A stretch of DNA of 64,000 bases from Caprella mutica. Lineage: Eukaryota > Arthropoda > Malacostraca > Amphipoda > Caprellidae. The notes under the pieces were generated by a model. The model was not told where the DNA came from. It was given only the letters and a program-made list of their open reading frames with translations, and did not search any database. The DNA is taken from positions 168,932-232,931 of the forward strand of contig CANNZV010001613.1 in assembly GCA_947561585.1 (NCBI GenBank), read 5' to 3'. Shown here piece by piece: positions 37,601 to 44,500 of this stretch. Each line of letters opens with the position of its first letter. Position 1 is the stretch's first letter. The position numbers and the translations under genes were made by a program.

Positions 37601-38186
37601 CCTAGGAACAGGGACAAGTGAGTACCTACCTAGGAACAGGGACAAGTGAGTACCTACCTAGGAACAGGGACAAGTGAGTACCTACCTAGGAACAGGGACA
37701 AGTGAGTACCTACCTAGGAACAGGGACAAGTGAGTACCTACCTAGGAACAGGGACAAGTGAGTACCTACCTAGGAACAGGGACAAGTGAGTACCTACCTA
37801 GGAACAGGGACAAGTGAGTACCTACCTAGGAACAGGGACAAGTGAGTACCTACCTAGGAACAGGGACAAGTGAGTACCTACCTAGGAACAGGGACAAGTG
37901 AGTACCTACCTAGGAACAGGGACAAGTGAGTACCTACCTAGGAACAGGGACAAGTGAGTACCTACTTAGGAACAAGTATTGTTTATTTAATCGTCCCCCC
38001 ATTAATCTTTATGTTAAAGAATGTTATGTTATGTCTTATAAATGAACAATTTGTTAAAGAAAAATTCGTCTCTTTTTTTACAGATTCACTCAGAATTTGT
38101 CTCAATTCAGACGCAACATCAACGACATTCTCAGAGACTCTGCAGCAGTAAGCGTCACAGGCAACTCCAATGACATGATGATATAA
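10643..38186 (+). CDS. XPO7: Exportin-7 (RanBP16), complete, 20 coding exons
   Basis: Importin-beta superfamily nuclear transport receptor that acts with RanGTP at the nuclear pore. Exons: 10643-10657, 19177-19426, 19842-20011, 20434-20692, 21278-21447, 21802-21994, 22690-22844, 23162-23314, 24395-24545, 26507-26736, 28365-28601, 28955-29102, 29421-29620, 30045-30195, 31086-31303, 31566-31704, 35703-35780, 36210-36388, 36622-36749, 38084-38186. All junctions are GT-AG and in phase, giving 1108 aa; vertebrate XPO7 has about 1087. Family landmarks include [23 protein letters not shown] (residues about 115-124), [94 protein letters not shown] and a DMM-containing C-terminus. It is built of HEAT-like helical repeats. 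Exon 1 (MGNEQ) is the least certain; an in-frame stop at 10544-10546 lies upstream with no other ATG between. Five donors are followed by tandem copies of their own junction. Confidence 0.96.
11179..11405. mobile_element. hAT-like MITE, family A, copy 1
   Basis: 227 bp with ends CCAAGTAATAAAGC and TATTTTACTTGG. Perfect 8-bp target duplication TGCGTATT (11171-11178 and 11406-11413). The inside has paired actcgcca/tggcgagt motifs. The 8-bp duplication points to hAT transposition. In XPO7 intron 1. Confidence 0.88.
11730..11956. mobile_element. hAT-like MITE, family A, copy 2
   Basis: 227 bp, nearly identical to the copy at 11179-11405, with perfect 8-bp duplication CTATCATA (11722-11729 and 11957-11964). 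The close similarity and equal length suggest recent or homogenised copies. Confidence 0.88.
12158..12417. mobile_element. hAT-like MITE, family D, nested in family B
   Basis: Ends CCAGTCTGCAGAAT and ATTCTGCAGACTGG. Target duplication GTAAATAA / GTGAATAA (7 of 8), at 12150-12157 and 12418-12425. The inside repeats aatctcccgcag two to four times. Confidence 0.82.
12568..12712. mobile_element. hAT-like MITE, family C, copy 1, nested in family B
   Basis: 145 bp, ends CCAGTCTGAAAAGTAG and CTACTTTTCAGACTGG. Perfect duplication CTTAAATG (12560-12567 and 12713-12720). Confidence 0.88.
12810..13100. mobile_element. hAT-like MITE, family B, solo copy in reverse
   Basis: 291 bp, ends CCATGTTTTAGTGTG and TTTTAAAACATGG. 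Target duplication GGCAAAGG / GGCAAGGG (7 of 8), at 12802-12809 and 13101-13108. It is the reverse complement of the neighbouring family B copy. Confidence 0.82.
13109..13345. mobile_element. hAT-like MITE, family A, reverse copy
   Basis: Starts CCAAGTAAAAT directly after the target duplication of the preceding family B element and ends TTATTACCTGG. The internal order is reversed relative to 11179-11405. No matching target duplication was found. Confidence 0.75.
13445..13603. mobile_element. hAT-like MITE, family C, copy 2
   Basis: 159 bp, ends CCAGTCTGAAAAG and CTTTTCAGACTGG. Perfect duplication CAATGAAC (13437-13444 and 13604-13611). Orientation is opposite to 12568-12712. Confidence 0.88.
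13702..14102. mobile_element. hAT-like MITE, family D, copy 2, interrupted
   Basis: Ends CCAGTCTGCAGAATATG and TCTGCAGACTAG. Target duplication AAAATTTT / AAAGTTTT (7 of 8). A family A element (13794-13992) is inserted inside. Confidence 0.72.
13794..13992. mobile_element. hAT-like MITE, family A, nested in family D
   Basis: 199 bp, ends CCAGGTAATAAAGC and TATTTTACTTAA. Perfect duplication CGAACAGT (13786-13793 and 13993-14000). Its insertion post-dates the surrounding family D copy. Confidence 0.87.
14478..15820. mobile_element. hAT-like MITE, family B, containing a family F element
   Basis: Ends CCATGTTTCAAAGT and ACTTTGAAACATGG. Target duplication GCCATACT / GCCACACT (7 of 8), at 14470-14477 and 15821-15828. 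Interrupted by the element at 14518-15576. Confidence 0.75.
14518..15576. mobile_element. hAT-like element, family F, non-autonomous
   Basis: 1.06 kb with ends TAGGCCTGTACTGATAC and CAGTAGCTACAGCCCTA and many subterminal gataccgatac motifs on both sides. Target duplication ATGTTGTC / ATGTTGGC (7 of 8). No transposase recognised. Related fragments occur at about 19540-19761 and 26863-27017. Confidence 0.75.
15840..17245. other. intron 1 segment with MITE fragments, no gene
   Basis: Contains a segment at about 16080-16330 that resembles 43470-43640 (agatttagagatattt, aaaaggagttgatgaacaaaattg) and broken family B pieces at about 16725-17045 (gaggggtgaaataagttgaa; tccatactttgaaacatgg). I see no coding exon or RNA gene. 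Confidence 0.6.
17246..17502. repeat. near-perfect foldback, about 115-bp arms
   Basis: The left arm begins TAGGGTAATGAACCAATTAC and the right arm ends with its inverted copy (attggttcattatccta). The arms match over about 115 bp with few mismatches, leaving a short loop of roughly 25-35 bp. Probably a MITE with long TIRs; if transcribed in XPO7 pre-mRNA it would form a strong hairpin. Confidence 0.8.
17849..18062. mobile_element. hAT-like MITE, family A, diverged copy
   Basis: Ends CCAGGTATTAAAG and TATTTTACTTTG with the family A interior (tttctcctatgttacaatgtta, shortened: ctcctatgttacaatg). The target duplication is weak (AAATTAAT / AAATTACC). It interrupts a further repeat that carries gccaattttggctca and ttcagaggctggc motifs; part of that repeat recurs near 14160-14235. 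Confidence 0.65.
18655..18800. mobile_element. family J MITE fragment
   Basis: Carries attggtatccatgatac, tgcagg and its inverted half, then gactgaagatgtgaaactg and gataattcgtaatttaccct. Same family as copies at 21505-21765, 27432-27617, 29803-29980 and 56890-57010. Between here and exon 2 (19177) I see nothing else. Confidence 0.6.
19541..19761. mobile_element. family F fragment in XPO7 intron 2
   Basis: Repeated gatac motifs in both orientations and the end gtactgcccta. The left terminus is not clean. Same family as 14518-15576. Confidence 0.55.
21505..21765. mobile_element. family J MITE next to an exon
   Basis: Starts aggtaaggtccgaatta and ends cataactcctaactcacctta. The core is a palindrome around ttggtatccatgatatctgcagg and its inverted half (shortened: ggtatccatgatatc). 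It ends only about 37 bp before exon 6 (21802), so it may supply part of that branch-site region. Confidence 0.6.
22845..23075 (+). repeat. 21-bp array, tandem copies of the exon 7 donor
   Basis: Eleven 21-bp units follow the exon 7 junction ATGAAG|gtgagt at 22844/22845. Each unit contains gtgagtgtg, cctta or tctta, and catgaag, so the junction ATGAAG|GTGAGT is rebuilt at the end of nearly every unit. The unit is a multiple of three with no stop: readthrough encodes VSVPYMK (five), VSVSYMK (five) and VSVPCLK (one). The last 18 bp of exon 7 are the seed. Confidence 0.97.
23315..24060 (+). repeat. 19-bp array, tandem copies of the exon 8 donor
   Basis: About 39 units of 19 bp begin at the exon 8 junction (GACCAG|gtaaac, 23314/23315). 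The first dozen are gtaaactaggctagaccag; then about 26 are gtaaactgggatacaccag; the final one or two return toward the first type. Nine bp of each unit come from the exon end. Readthrough meets TAG at once. Minus-strand open frames here are artefacts of the repeat. Confidence 0.97.
24683..25985 (+). mobile_element. dead maT-type (DD37D) mariner element
   Basis: 1303 bp with TIRs of about 25 bp (AGGGTGCGGAGAAAGTCCCC and its inverse), flanked by TA at 24681-24682 and 25986-25987. The transposase relic reads in a single frame from about 24840 to 25869 but has stops at 24871, 25000, 25468 and 25645. Catalytic positions are seen as [16 protein letters not shown] and SPDLNPLDF; the second and third Asp are 37 residues apart, giving a DD37D signature. 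It lies in XPO7 intron 9, same orientation as the gene. No frameshift was seen, only stops. Confidence 0.88.
26035..26190 (+). repeat. 17-18-bp tandem repeat in XPO7 intron 9
   Basis: About nine units of caccctgtttttaagtt, with variants tttaaagtt. Lies just after the mariner element and does not touch a splice site. Confidence 0.85.
26240..26440. mobile_element. family H half-copy
   Basis: Contains gtaggatacactaacctcg, ttggctgccatc and gttgtgtgcgtgacgtcataa, matching one arm of the long-TIR element at 38285-38698. Only one arm is convincing here. Confidence 0.55.
26863..27017. mobile_element. family F solo MITE
   Basis: Starts TAGGGCTGTATTGACG and ends GGTATCTGTACAGCCC, with gtatcagtat motifs inside. 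Located in XPO7 intron 10. Confidence 0.6.
27432..27617. mobile_element. family J MITE
   Basis: Inverted ends around tgttacgagttaccgacc and ggttaataactcgtaacgc, with a central palindrome attggtatccatgatacc / aattaaaat. In XPO7 intron 10. Confidence 0.6.
28128..28245 (+). promoter_or_regulatory. 41-bp repeat with CCAAT-box and CRE-like motifs
   Basis: Nearly three units, each with tgtgattggtccaca (inverted CCAAT) and most with gatgacgtatgac (CRE-like TGACGTA). The pairing resembles NF-Y plus CREB/ATF site arrangements, but this is only motif resemblance. It is about 120 bp upstream of exon 11. Confidence 0.4.
28640..28920 (+). repeat. dispersed repeat, family G
   Basis: Blocks tttactatcacctcttc, agtgactgcat, ggagtagctttt, ggagccactttcctttctga and tgacgtcagcgatatggcc recur at 34785-34915 (partial), 42765-43030 (inverted) and 51040-51290. 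Here it ends about 35 bp before exon 12. Class unknown; no TIR seen. Confidence 0.65.
29103..29181 (+). repeat. 21-bp array, tandem copies of the exon 12 donor
   Basis: Nearly four units starting at the junction ATATCTA|gtgagt (29102/29103). Each unit is gtgagtgattag plus atatatcta or a one-base variant, so seven exon bases and fourteen intron bases are repeated. Readthrough gives a stop in the first unit (GAG TGA). Confidence 0.93.
29803..29980. mobile_element. family J MITE with palindromic PstI-like core
   Basis: Ends gggtaagtttcgagttatt and cgataattcataaataaccc. The core at 29858-29900 is an almost perfect 40-bp palindrome centred on CTGCAG (ggtatccgtgatacctgcag and its inverse). Lies just before exon 14. 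Confidence 0.68.
30196..31085 (+). other. XPO7 intron 14, unique AT-rich sequence
   Basis: No repeat, MITE or exon was recognised in this 0.9-kb intron beyond short tagctac/catatagctac motifs that are common throughout the window. Confidence 0.5.
31309..31500 (+). repeat. 71-bp tandem repeat beside the exon 15 donor
   Basis: About 2.6 units containing caaataatattccactagg, gatgaactcttacggtgaag and atctatttacag. It begins a few bases after the exon 15 donor (31304), so it is near but not built on the junction. Each unit does contain an acceptor-like ctatttacag. Confidence 0.85.
31705..33501 (+). repeat. 41-bp array, about 44 copies of the exon 16 donor
   Basis: Starts at the junction GGGGCTATAG|gtgagc (31704/31705). 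Each 41-bp unit is 11 bp of intron (gtgagcattga) plus about 30 bp copied from the exon end (cctctatttctgagggcat, aggggctatag). Units vary at a few sites (atat/attt, gagg/gggg, gacc/gtcc/ggcc). Readthrough meets TGA in the first unit. The array is ended by a MITE. Confidence 0.97.
33502..33760. mobile_element. hAT-like MITE inserted in the exon 16 array
   Basis: Ends CAGTGGTTCTTACAG and TTTGATAACCACTG, the common hAT CAGTGGTT type. Before it the array breaks at ggcataggg and after it resumes with gctatagg, so insertion was into an array unit. An 8-bp duplication is not clear. Confidence 0.7.
34190..34425 (+). repeat. 19/22-bp tandem repeat, intron 16
   Basis: About eleven units of gtggtttaaccatgagta alternating with longer gtctggt variants. 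Confidence 0.85.
34424..34733 (+). repeat. 15-bp tandem repeat, intron 16
   Basis: About 20 units of tttctattgctatag, with a second type tttctattagtatag in blocks at the start and middle. A minus-strand open frame (ETIAI repeat) is a by-product. Confidence 0.9.
34785..34915 (+). repeat. family G partial copy
   Basis: Contains gagtagcttttctgcat, ggagccattttactttg and cttcttctaattcttttgta, in the same order as at 28755-28880. The stretch 34920-35220 holds nothing else I recognise. Confidence 0.6.
35226..35578 (+). repeat. 21-bp tandem repeat, intron 16
   Basis: About 17 units of cactgtgacacgttctaaca with c/t change at one site, and two units lengthened by a cacacg duplication. Confidence 0.92.
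35856..36165. mobile_element. hAT-like MITE, GGAGTCGGAGTCG type
   Basis: Begins taggggctgtggagtcgg with repeated ggagtcggagtc motifs and ends ggagtcatagtcatgcc. Resembles widespread hAT elements whose ends carry GGAGTCGGAGTCG. In XPO7 intron 17. Confidence 0.55.
36750..37976 (+). repeat. 28-bp array, about 44 copies of the exon 19 donor
   Basis: Starts at the junction AGGGACAA|gtaagt (36749/36750). Each unit is 12 bp of intron (gtaagtacctac) and 16 bp copied from the exon end (ctaggaatagggacaa). The donor changes from gtaagt to gtgagt along the array. Early units show a two-unit pattern (aggaaccggg then aatgaacaggg); later units are nearly uniform. Readthrough gives an immediate TAA. It fills nearly the whole intron before the last exon. 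Confidence 0.97.
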
Positions 38187-38284
38187 CATGTTGCTAAAGA
38201 CATGTTGTAGCATGTAATGACATGGTGTAACTACCACCTCATGTACAGATAGTATTTAACATGTAATGACATGATATAGCTAGT

Positions 38285-38698
38285 CAAAGATATTATAGTA
38301 CAACAATATACACTATTCTGGCCTATATCTATTTTAAGTGTTTGTGCTACCATCTAGGTTTGAAAGCGGGAAATGAAATTGAAATATTGTAAGGACAATG
38401 GAGGTAGGTAAGTTGTGTGCGTGACGTCATAACCGCAACACTAAAATCATTTCAAACAATTGAAGAAGGTTACATTATATAAAGTTTATCAATTGATCTA
38501 ATAGAAAGGAGGTAGGTACTTATTAATTTCTTCAATTGTCTTAAATATGATTTTAGAGTATTGCTGTTATGACGTCACGCACACAACTGCCTCGATTGTT
38601 CTATTTCCCGCTTTCGAAACAAGATGGCAGAAAAAGCAGTTTCGAAACAGAAATTGTCGAGAGTAGTGTATCTTATTGTAGTATACTATCTTTGATAT
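38285..38698. mobile_element. long-TIR foldback MITE, family H
   Basis: Ends gtcaaagatattatagta and tagtatactatctttgat; the arms match imperfectly for 150 bp or more and carry gaaagcgggaaat, gtgtgcgtgacgtcataa and caattgaagaa. It begins about 100 bp after the XPO7 stop, so it may be part of the 3' UTR. I did not find a canonical AATAAA between the stop and 39.9 kb. Confidence 0.72.
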
Positions 38699-39367
38699 AT
38701 CTTTATGTACATATAGTTTACATGTACTGACATGCTATAACTACCACCCTATGTACATATAGTTTACGTGTAATTAGTTTTTAGATGTTCAGGTAGTTGT
38801 GATATGCCTACTAGATCCACATCTACCCCACTTTCCCTGTACGGTAGCTGCCTTCATGGAAGGTACAACTCATTCACAAGTTCCTGCAAAGTCATCTTTA
38901 TTGATTTAATGTAAAATTACTTAGACATGCTTTTATGTATAGTGAAGGTGATTCTGTAAATATTAGTACCTAGTTGAAAAAATAGGATTAGTTTACAAGT
39001 ATTATTTTTCCTACAAGTTCACCAAGAATGAAGTTTTAGCCTGAACAAGTTATTTTAATTGATTAATATCCATGTGAAATTTAAATTTAATCAAAATGAT
39101 GAATATCACTACAAAGTAAAATTGTAACTAAATTTTCTCTCTCGCCATGTCAACCTATGACTGTAAATAGTAACTAGGTACTAGGCTGTAGTTCCTAGGT
39201 GTACATAGATAGGTTATGATGGAGGCTGTGGTAGGTACTATCTTCTTTATTCTAAGTTGTCACTATTCAGTTTACACACATGTGCATCAAATTTACCCTC
39301 AACAATCAAAATCCCATTTGTGTCTCTTCATTTTACCATGTTTATCATTTTTTAACGTCACTGGCTG

Positions 39368-39697
39368 GTTTAGGCCCAGTAAAAAGGAAGCGTTTTTATC
39401 GCGCGTTCAAAAGCGTGCGGCCTAGTACAAACTAGGCGTTTTCTTACACACGTTAGATATTCTATATATGGCAACGTCCTGCAAACGCGCGTTCCAACAA
39501 AAGTTCTGGAACGTTCGTTCGCTGAGCGCTTCTAGTAACTCAAAACGCGCGTTAAAAAACGCAGTGTCTGTACGGGGCCCTATGCCCTTTCACACAGGCT
39601 TTTCTTTCATGCCGAAGCAAAAAAAAATTGTGCCCAATCTCCGCTTAGATTGGGCGGTTTTTCATGTGACATTTTTGTTGAAAAAACGCCTCGTGTG
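39368..39697. mobile_element. adjacent MITE-like units (families Q and P)
   Basis: 39368-39582 has inverted gcgtttttatcgcgcgtt / aacgcgcgttaaaaaacgc blocks; 39588-39697 runs from tttcacacaggcttttctt to aacgcctcgtgtgaaa. Same pair as at 4749-5092. The region is GC-richer than its surroundings. No gene is seen from 38700 to 40190. Confidence 0.5.
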
Positions 39698-40189
39698 AAA
39701 TATGCATAAGAGAGCGCTAGGGTTATGTTCTTCAACTACGAGGTTTTAAATTTTTTTGGGCAGACATTAAACGCTCTACTAAATTAGTTAATATTTAATT
39801 AATGTATTTTATTTGTTAATGTAAGTGGTAATGACCCGCATTGTATTTTATGTCGGTATTTGTTTAATATTTTAAAAAGTACTTGCAGGGTAATGAAACT
39901 ATTTGACATCAGAAAATGTATACGACTGCTACCTTATTTCAACCCTGTCAAGTTTGCCCTGTTAAAATTTTAGTTTTTGTTAGGTTTATTTTCTAATTAT
40001 TTAATTACCGGACACTTACAGGAACATGGGTGATAGGTCGGAAACCGATCTGATCTTTAGACCCTGCTCCTCATTAAAAAGAATTTCAGAGGAGAATGTA
40101 CATGGTGAAATATCCGCAGTTGTATTTTCAATTAGAAAAAATTTGTATCAATTTACTCCTTGTTTGATTGACCCTTGAAAATTAGGAAC

Positions 40190-41640
40190 GTGTTTGGTAC
40201 CTACCTAACTAAAAGCGGGAACAAGTACCTACCCAGAAACAGGGACAAGTACCTACTTTAGAACGGACAAGTAACTACCAAGAAACAGAGACAAGTAATT
40301 ACTAGGGTTGTGACAATATTCTTTTGGCTTAAAGAATTATTCTTTATGCTTTTTAGCTATAAAGCATATTTTTTGAAATAAAGAATATTCTCAAAATATG
40401 CTTTTAGTTAATCAAATAGTCCAAGTGACTGCAAATGAAACACAAACTAATTTTTATGGTTTGAATGAATGATTCAAGAAGTTTCAAATTTAAAAGACTA
40501 GGTGTGGAAATTATCTTACTGAATCATTGGAACCTGTAAGGCGATAATAGTAATAATTTTAATAAGGAGTACACAATAGGAGTTGCCATTTTGTGTTACG
40601 CTTTACCTATTGTAAACAGTTACTATTCGAGCCTCCTAACCCCCCTGTCAGGTCATTAAAAAAGCATGAAGTGTGCAGTACAACAAACTAGGGAATACAA
40701 CAAACTCCATTATATCGAATGAGGAAATGCATCATACAAATTAGCTAATATTAGAAATAAAGTAAAATAAGAGAGTAAAAAAATAAAGGTAAATATTGTA
40801 TTATTTAAATTGGTATACCTATCTATAATGTATATTTATGTAATTTTTTTTTATTTTAATCAAAAAATAAAACGAAAAATAACACAGAAAGATGTAACTG
40901 TCTGACTAATGGCACGTCCCCATTGTAAACGGTGCTAGGACGTTTCGGTACCATATTTTATATTCCCAGACGAACCTTATTTTTAAAATTCAAATTGAGT
41001 TAAGACTACAAATTATAGCAGATAACAGACGTAGAATTATTTTAGAGAATTTAAAACAAGCTATATTCATCATATGTAATAAATGCTTTCTTTATTGTGC
41101 AAGTTAGTCTAAAACTGTTCACTATTTATTATTTTGTTTACCTAATACAGAATAAACTGTCTCAATTTGACATTGTTTCCTACCCTGCCTTCTATATAAA
41201 TATACCATCAATGAAAACTCCCAATTACAATTAGCCTTATTTCAAGAAATTAGAAAATATAAAGCTAACCTGAACGCCTATTATTGAGCATATAAAGCTA
41301 ACCTGAACGCATAAAAAGCATATTTTAAGCATAAAAAGCATATTTTAAGGCATAAAAAGCATATATAAAAAGCATAAAAGCATATTTAACAAGCTTAAAG
41401 CATAAGGCATAAAAGCATATTTCAAAAAGAATATTGTCACAACCCTAGTAATTACCTAGAAACGGGTACAAGTAATTACCTAGAAACGGGTACAAGAACC
41501 TATTTTTAAACGGACAAGTAACTAACTAGGAACAGGGACAAGTATCTACTTTTAAACGGACAAGTAACTACCTAGGAACAGGGACAAATACCTACTTTTA
41601 AAAGGACAAGTAAGTAACTAACTAGAAACTGACAAATTCA
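40190..41640 (+). repeat. degenerate relic of the exon 19 minisatellite, split by a hAT
   Basis: 40190-40302 and 41448-41640 carry tacctaccta, gaacaggga and gacaagt motifs in the order found at 36750-37976, but strongly decayed. They lie 2-3 kb beyond the last XPO7 exon. The element at 40303-41447 is inserted in the middle. Confidence 0.7.
40303..41447. mobile_element. hAT-like non-autonomous element, family N
   Basis: 1145 bp, ends TAGGGTTGTGACAATATTC and GAATATTGTCACAACCCTA. Perfect 8-bp duplication GTAATTAC (40295-40302 and 41448-41455). Subterminal aaagcatat motifs are repeated on both sides. No transposase found. Confidence 0.88.
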
Positions 41641-42764
41641 AGCATACTAATAATTACGTCTCAGATTTACCACAATCGAATAAGTGTGGGACATGTCTCG
41701 CTTATATTTCTCCTGATATAGAAAATATTTCAGGAATAACTTTTATAATTTGGTTGACTGTTTTCAGGTAAGTTGTTTTCGCCGTAACTTATGCAAATGG
41801 GATAAATTAAAAATAATTTAATTTATCCTATCTGCTTCAGTTACGGTGAAAACAGCCTAACCGAAAACGATCCAGCAAAGTTACTCCCTAAAATTTATTT
41901 TTCCTGCCTACATTTAATAAAAAATATGTACCTACCTACCTAGACACAGTACAAGATCTTATAACATATGAAAAAGTTACAATTGAAGCAAAAACATACT
42001 TTCGTTGGGAATTTAATCGGGAGCAATAATATTGCACATTACGTCAACGTAATAATTATGTAATAATAATATCAACTACATTGACATTTTTTAAATAATA
42101 AGATTGATTTTTTCAGAAAGTGATGTCGAATTTATGGTACTAGGGCAAAATGCCTAACAGATAAAATGCCTAATGGATAAAAGCATAAAACAGGTTTTAT
42201 GCTTTTTGTAAAACGCATATGCATTTTAGGAAACGCATATGTCTTGCAGATAAAACATATGCACTTAATGATAATGCATGTAAGAAAAGGCATATGCATT
42301 TGAAAGGAAGGCAATATATGCACTTTCAATTGTTTATATCTGGTGGGAGGTTGAACAAACACCCTAATTTATTTGATCAATACCTTTAGGTGTTCTATCG
42401 TTTAGTTTTCTTGATGAATATCACTTTAAATTTTAGTTCGAAAATTAGAGAATATGATTAACTATATTGCGCCATAGAACTAAAAGTAACACATGCAGTA
42501 ATATAAATAAAGAGAAGGATAATATAGTAATAGATTATAGACACAAGCGGTCAGTATATACCTAGTTTCTGTTATTAAATAACTGGTAGCCATGAAAATT
42601 CACTTCACTAATATAGTATCCTATAATATGTTGTTCTCTGAAACAATTGATTCTTTTGAAATGCTTGACATTTCAAATTTGGAGCATTACTATTAAATGC
42701 AAAATAATTCATAATATATGCAAATGCATATTGATAATTAATTTAGTAGGGGTTAAACGTCTGC

Positions 42765-43165
42765 TCCGGAACCAAAGGCCATATCACTGACGTCAAAAGG
42801 AAATTAAATATAAGGGACTAGAAGAAGCAGTCAGAAAGGAAAGTGGCTCTATGAACAAAGTCACTTACCACCGCCAGTGACGTTGTTCATGGATGCAGAA
42901 AAGCTACTCCGTGAATGCAGTCACTTACCTAGAAATGTGACGAAAAGGGACACAAGCACTTGTGGCTGCACTCACGGTTTGAAGAGGAAAATGAAGAGGT
43001 GATAGTAAATGAAGCCTACGAGTCTACCTAACAGAAAAATCTAAGAGGTGATAGTAAATGAAGCCTACGAGTCTACCTAACACAAAATCTAAGACCTCGT
43101 AGTTGAATAGCATAACCCTAGCGCTATCCTCTAAAACTACAAGTAGCGTTAAAAAAATGATAGAA
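42765..43165 (-). repeat. family G copy, inverted
   Basis: The reverse complement carries the same blocks as 28640-28920, preceded by gttttagaggatagcgctagg, which also occurs at about 22075 and, in part, at 39713. So the full family is probably longer than the part seen at exon 12. Confidence 0.6.
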
Positions 43166-43249
43166 ATGAAAAAAGACCATCCATAATCCAAATTACAACA
43201 GTTTGGGGCTCAAGGGACGCCACTCTTCTTCTCTTCCATTCACCAAAGG

Positions 43250-43960
43250 GTGACCGGTCCATTCGCCGAACGACACTTTCGCCGGAAAATATGATTATTT
43301 AAAAAGGTAAACAAATTTATCTATATGTCCAGATGAAATTACATATAGATGAACATATACGTATATAACTATTCCTTTTTATAAAATATTGACAATATGG
43401 AGACATGTGTTTGAGTACAAAAAGAGGAAGTTCATATACAGATTTATTTCTAGTTTTTCGAGATATTCAATCTCGAAATTGAAGATTTAGAGATATTTAA
43501 TCCATTTATTCTAACATAAACTTACCATTTTTGTTAAAAGGAGTTGCTGAACAAAATTGGTTTCGACCTCCTTTCTGTACTCAAATACATTTCTCCATAT
43601 TGTCAATATTTTATAAAAGTAATAGTAAATGAATATTCTTAAAACATAGAAATAAATCTGTGAAAATTCTTTTTTCTTTTGTAACTGATAATTGTACACA
43701 GAAAATAGGATTAACATAAAGTTAATAAACTGACACAACTAATGCAGCAATAACATTATATGAGTTAATTAAAATAACGTAAATTCCATAAAGTTTTAAT
43801 TATGTAGAATTTTGTAAAGTAATTTATAAACTTATATATATTTTCATCTATATGTAATTTCATCTGGACATATGAGATAAATTTGTTTACCTTTTCAAAT
43901 AATCATATTTTTTGGCGAAAATGTCGTGCGGCGAATGTGTTTTCGGCGAATTGACCTAGA
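43250..43960. mobile_element. foldback element, family O
   Basis: Ends ggtccattcgccgaacgac and ttcggcgaattgacct; the arms share aaatatgattattt, aaggtaaacaaatttat and ccagatgaaattacatatag in inverse order. About 710 bp. No coding potential. Its inside resembles 16080-16330. Confidence 0.6.
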
Positions 43961-44157
43961 AATTCACCACAGACAGCTTCAGGATAGGCATATTGATAAA
44001 AGTATATGCATATTTATAAATGCATGTTCATATTGGCAAATGCATATGCATATTTATAATTGCATATGCATGTTGATAAATGCATATGCGAATCTAATAA
44101 GCATATGCGTTTTAGAAAAGCATATGCAAAATATGCAATGTCACAACCCTACTAATG

Positions 44158-44500
44158 AATAAATGCCTAATGAATAAATGCCTAACGGACAAAATGCCTA
44201 ACGGATAAAATGTCTAACGGACAAAATGCCTAACGGACAAAATGCCTAACGGACAAAATGCCTAACGGACAAAATGCCTAACGGACAAAATGACTAACGG
44301 ACAAAATGACTAACGGACAAAATGCCTAACGGACAAAATACCTAACGGACAGAATGCCTAACGGACAAAATGCCTAACGGACAAAATGCCTAACGGACAA
44401 AATGCCTAACGGACAAAATGCCTAACGGACAAAATGCCTAACGGACAAAATGCCTAACGGACAAAATGCCTAACGGACGAAATGCCTAACGGACAAAATG
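44158..44500 (+). repeat. 16-bp array, forward arm of family K
   Basis: About 21 units of aaaatgcctaacggac with rare changes (atgacta, atacc). Inverse of the unit in 45815-47380. Confidence 0.95.

Larger units (their letters stand above)
42178..44151. mobile_element. composite insertion inside the left arm of copy 1
   Basis: Breaks the 16-bp array between ctaatgga (42170-42177) and ctaatgaa (44152-44159). Its right end, gcaatgtcacaaccctа-like (TGTCACAACCCTA), is that of family N; the left end (taaaagcataaaacagg) is different. Inside are many catatgcat motifs, an inverted family G copy and the foldback at 43250-43960. Confidence 0.5.

Noticed and set aside
36749..38083. Possible second exon hidden in the exon 19 array
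   Set aside because: Units contain only the end of exon 19 and stop codons in the next bases; the coding sequence joins directly to 38084 in phase.
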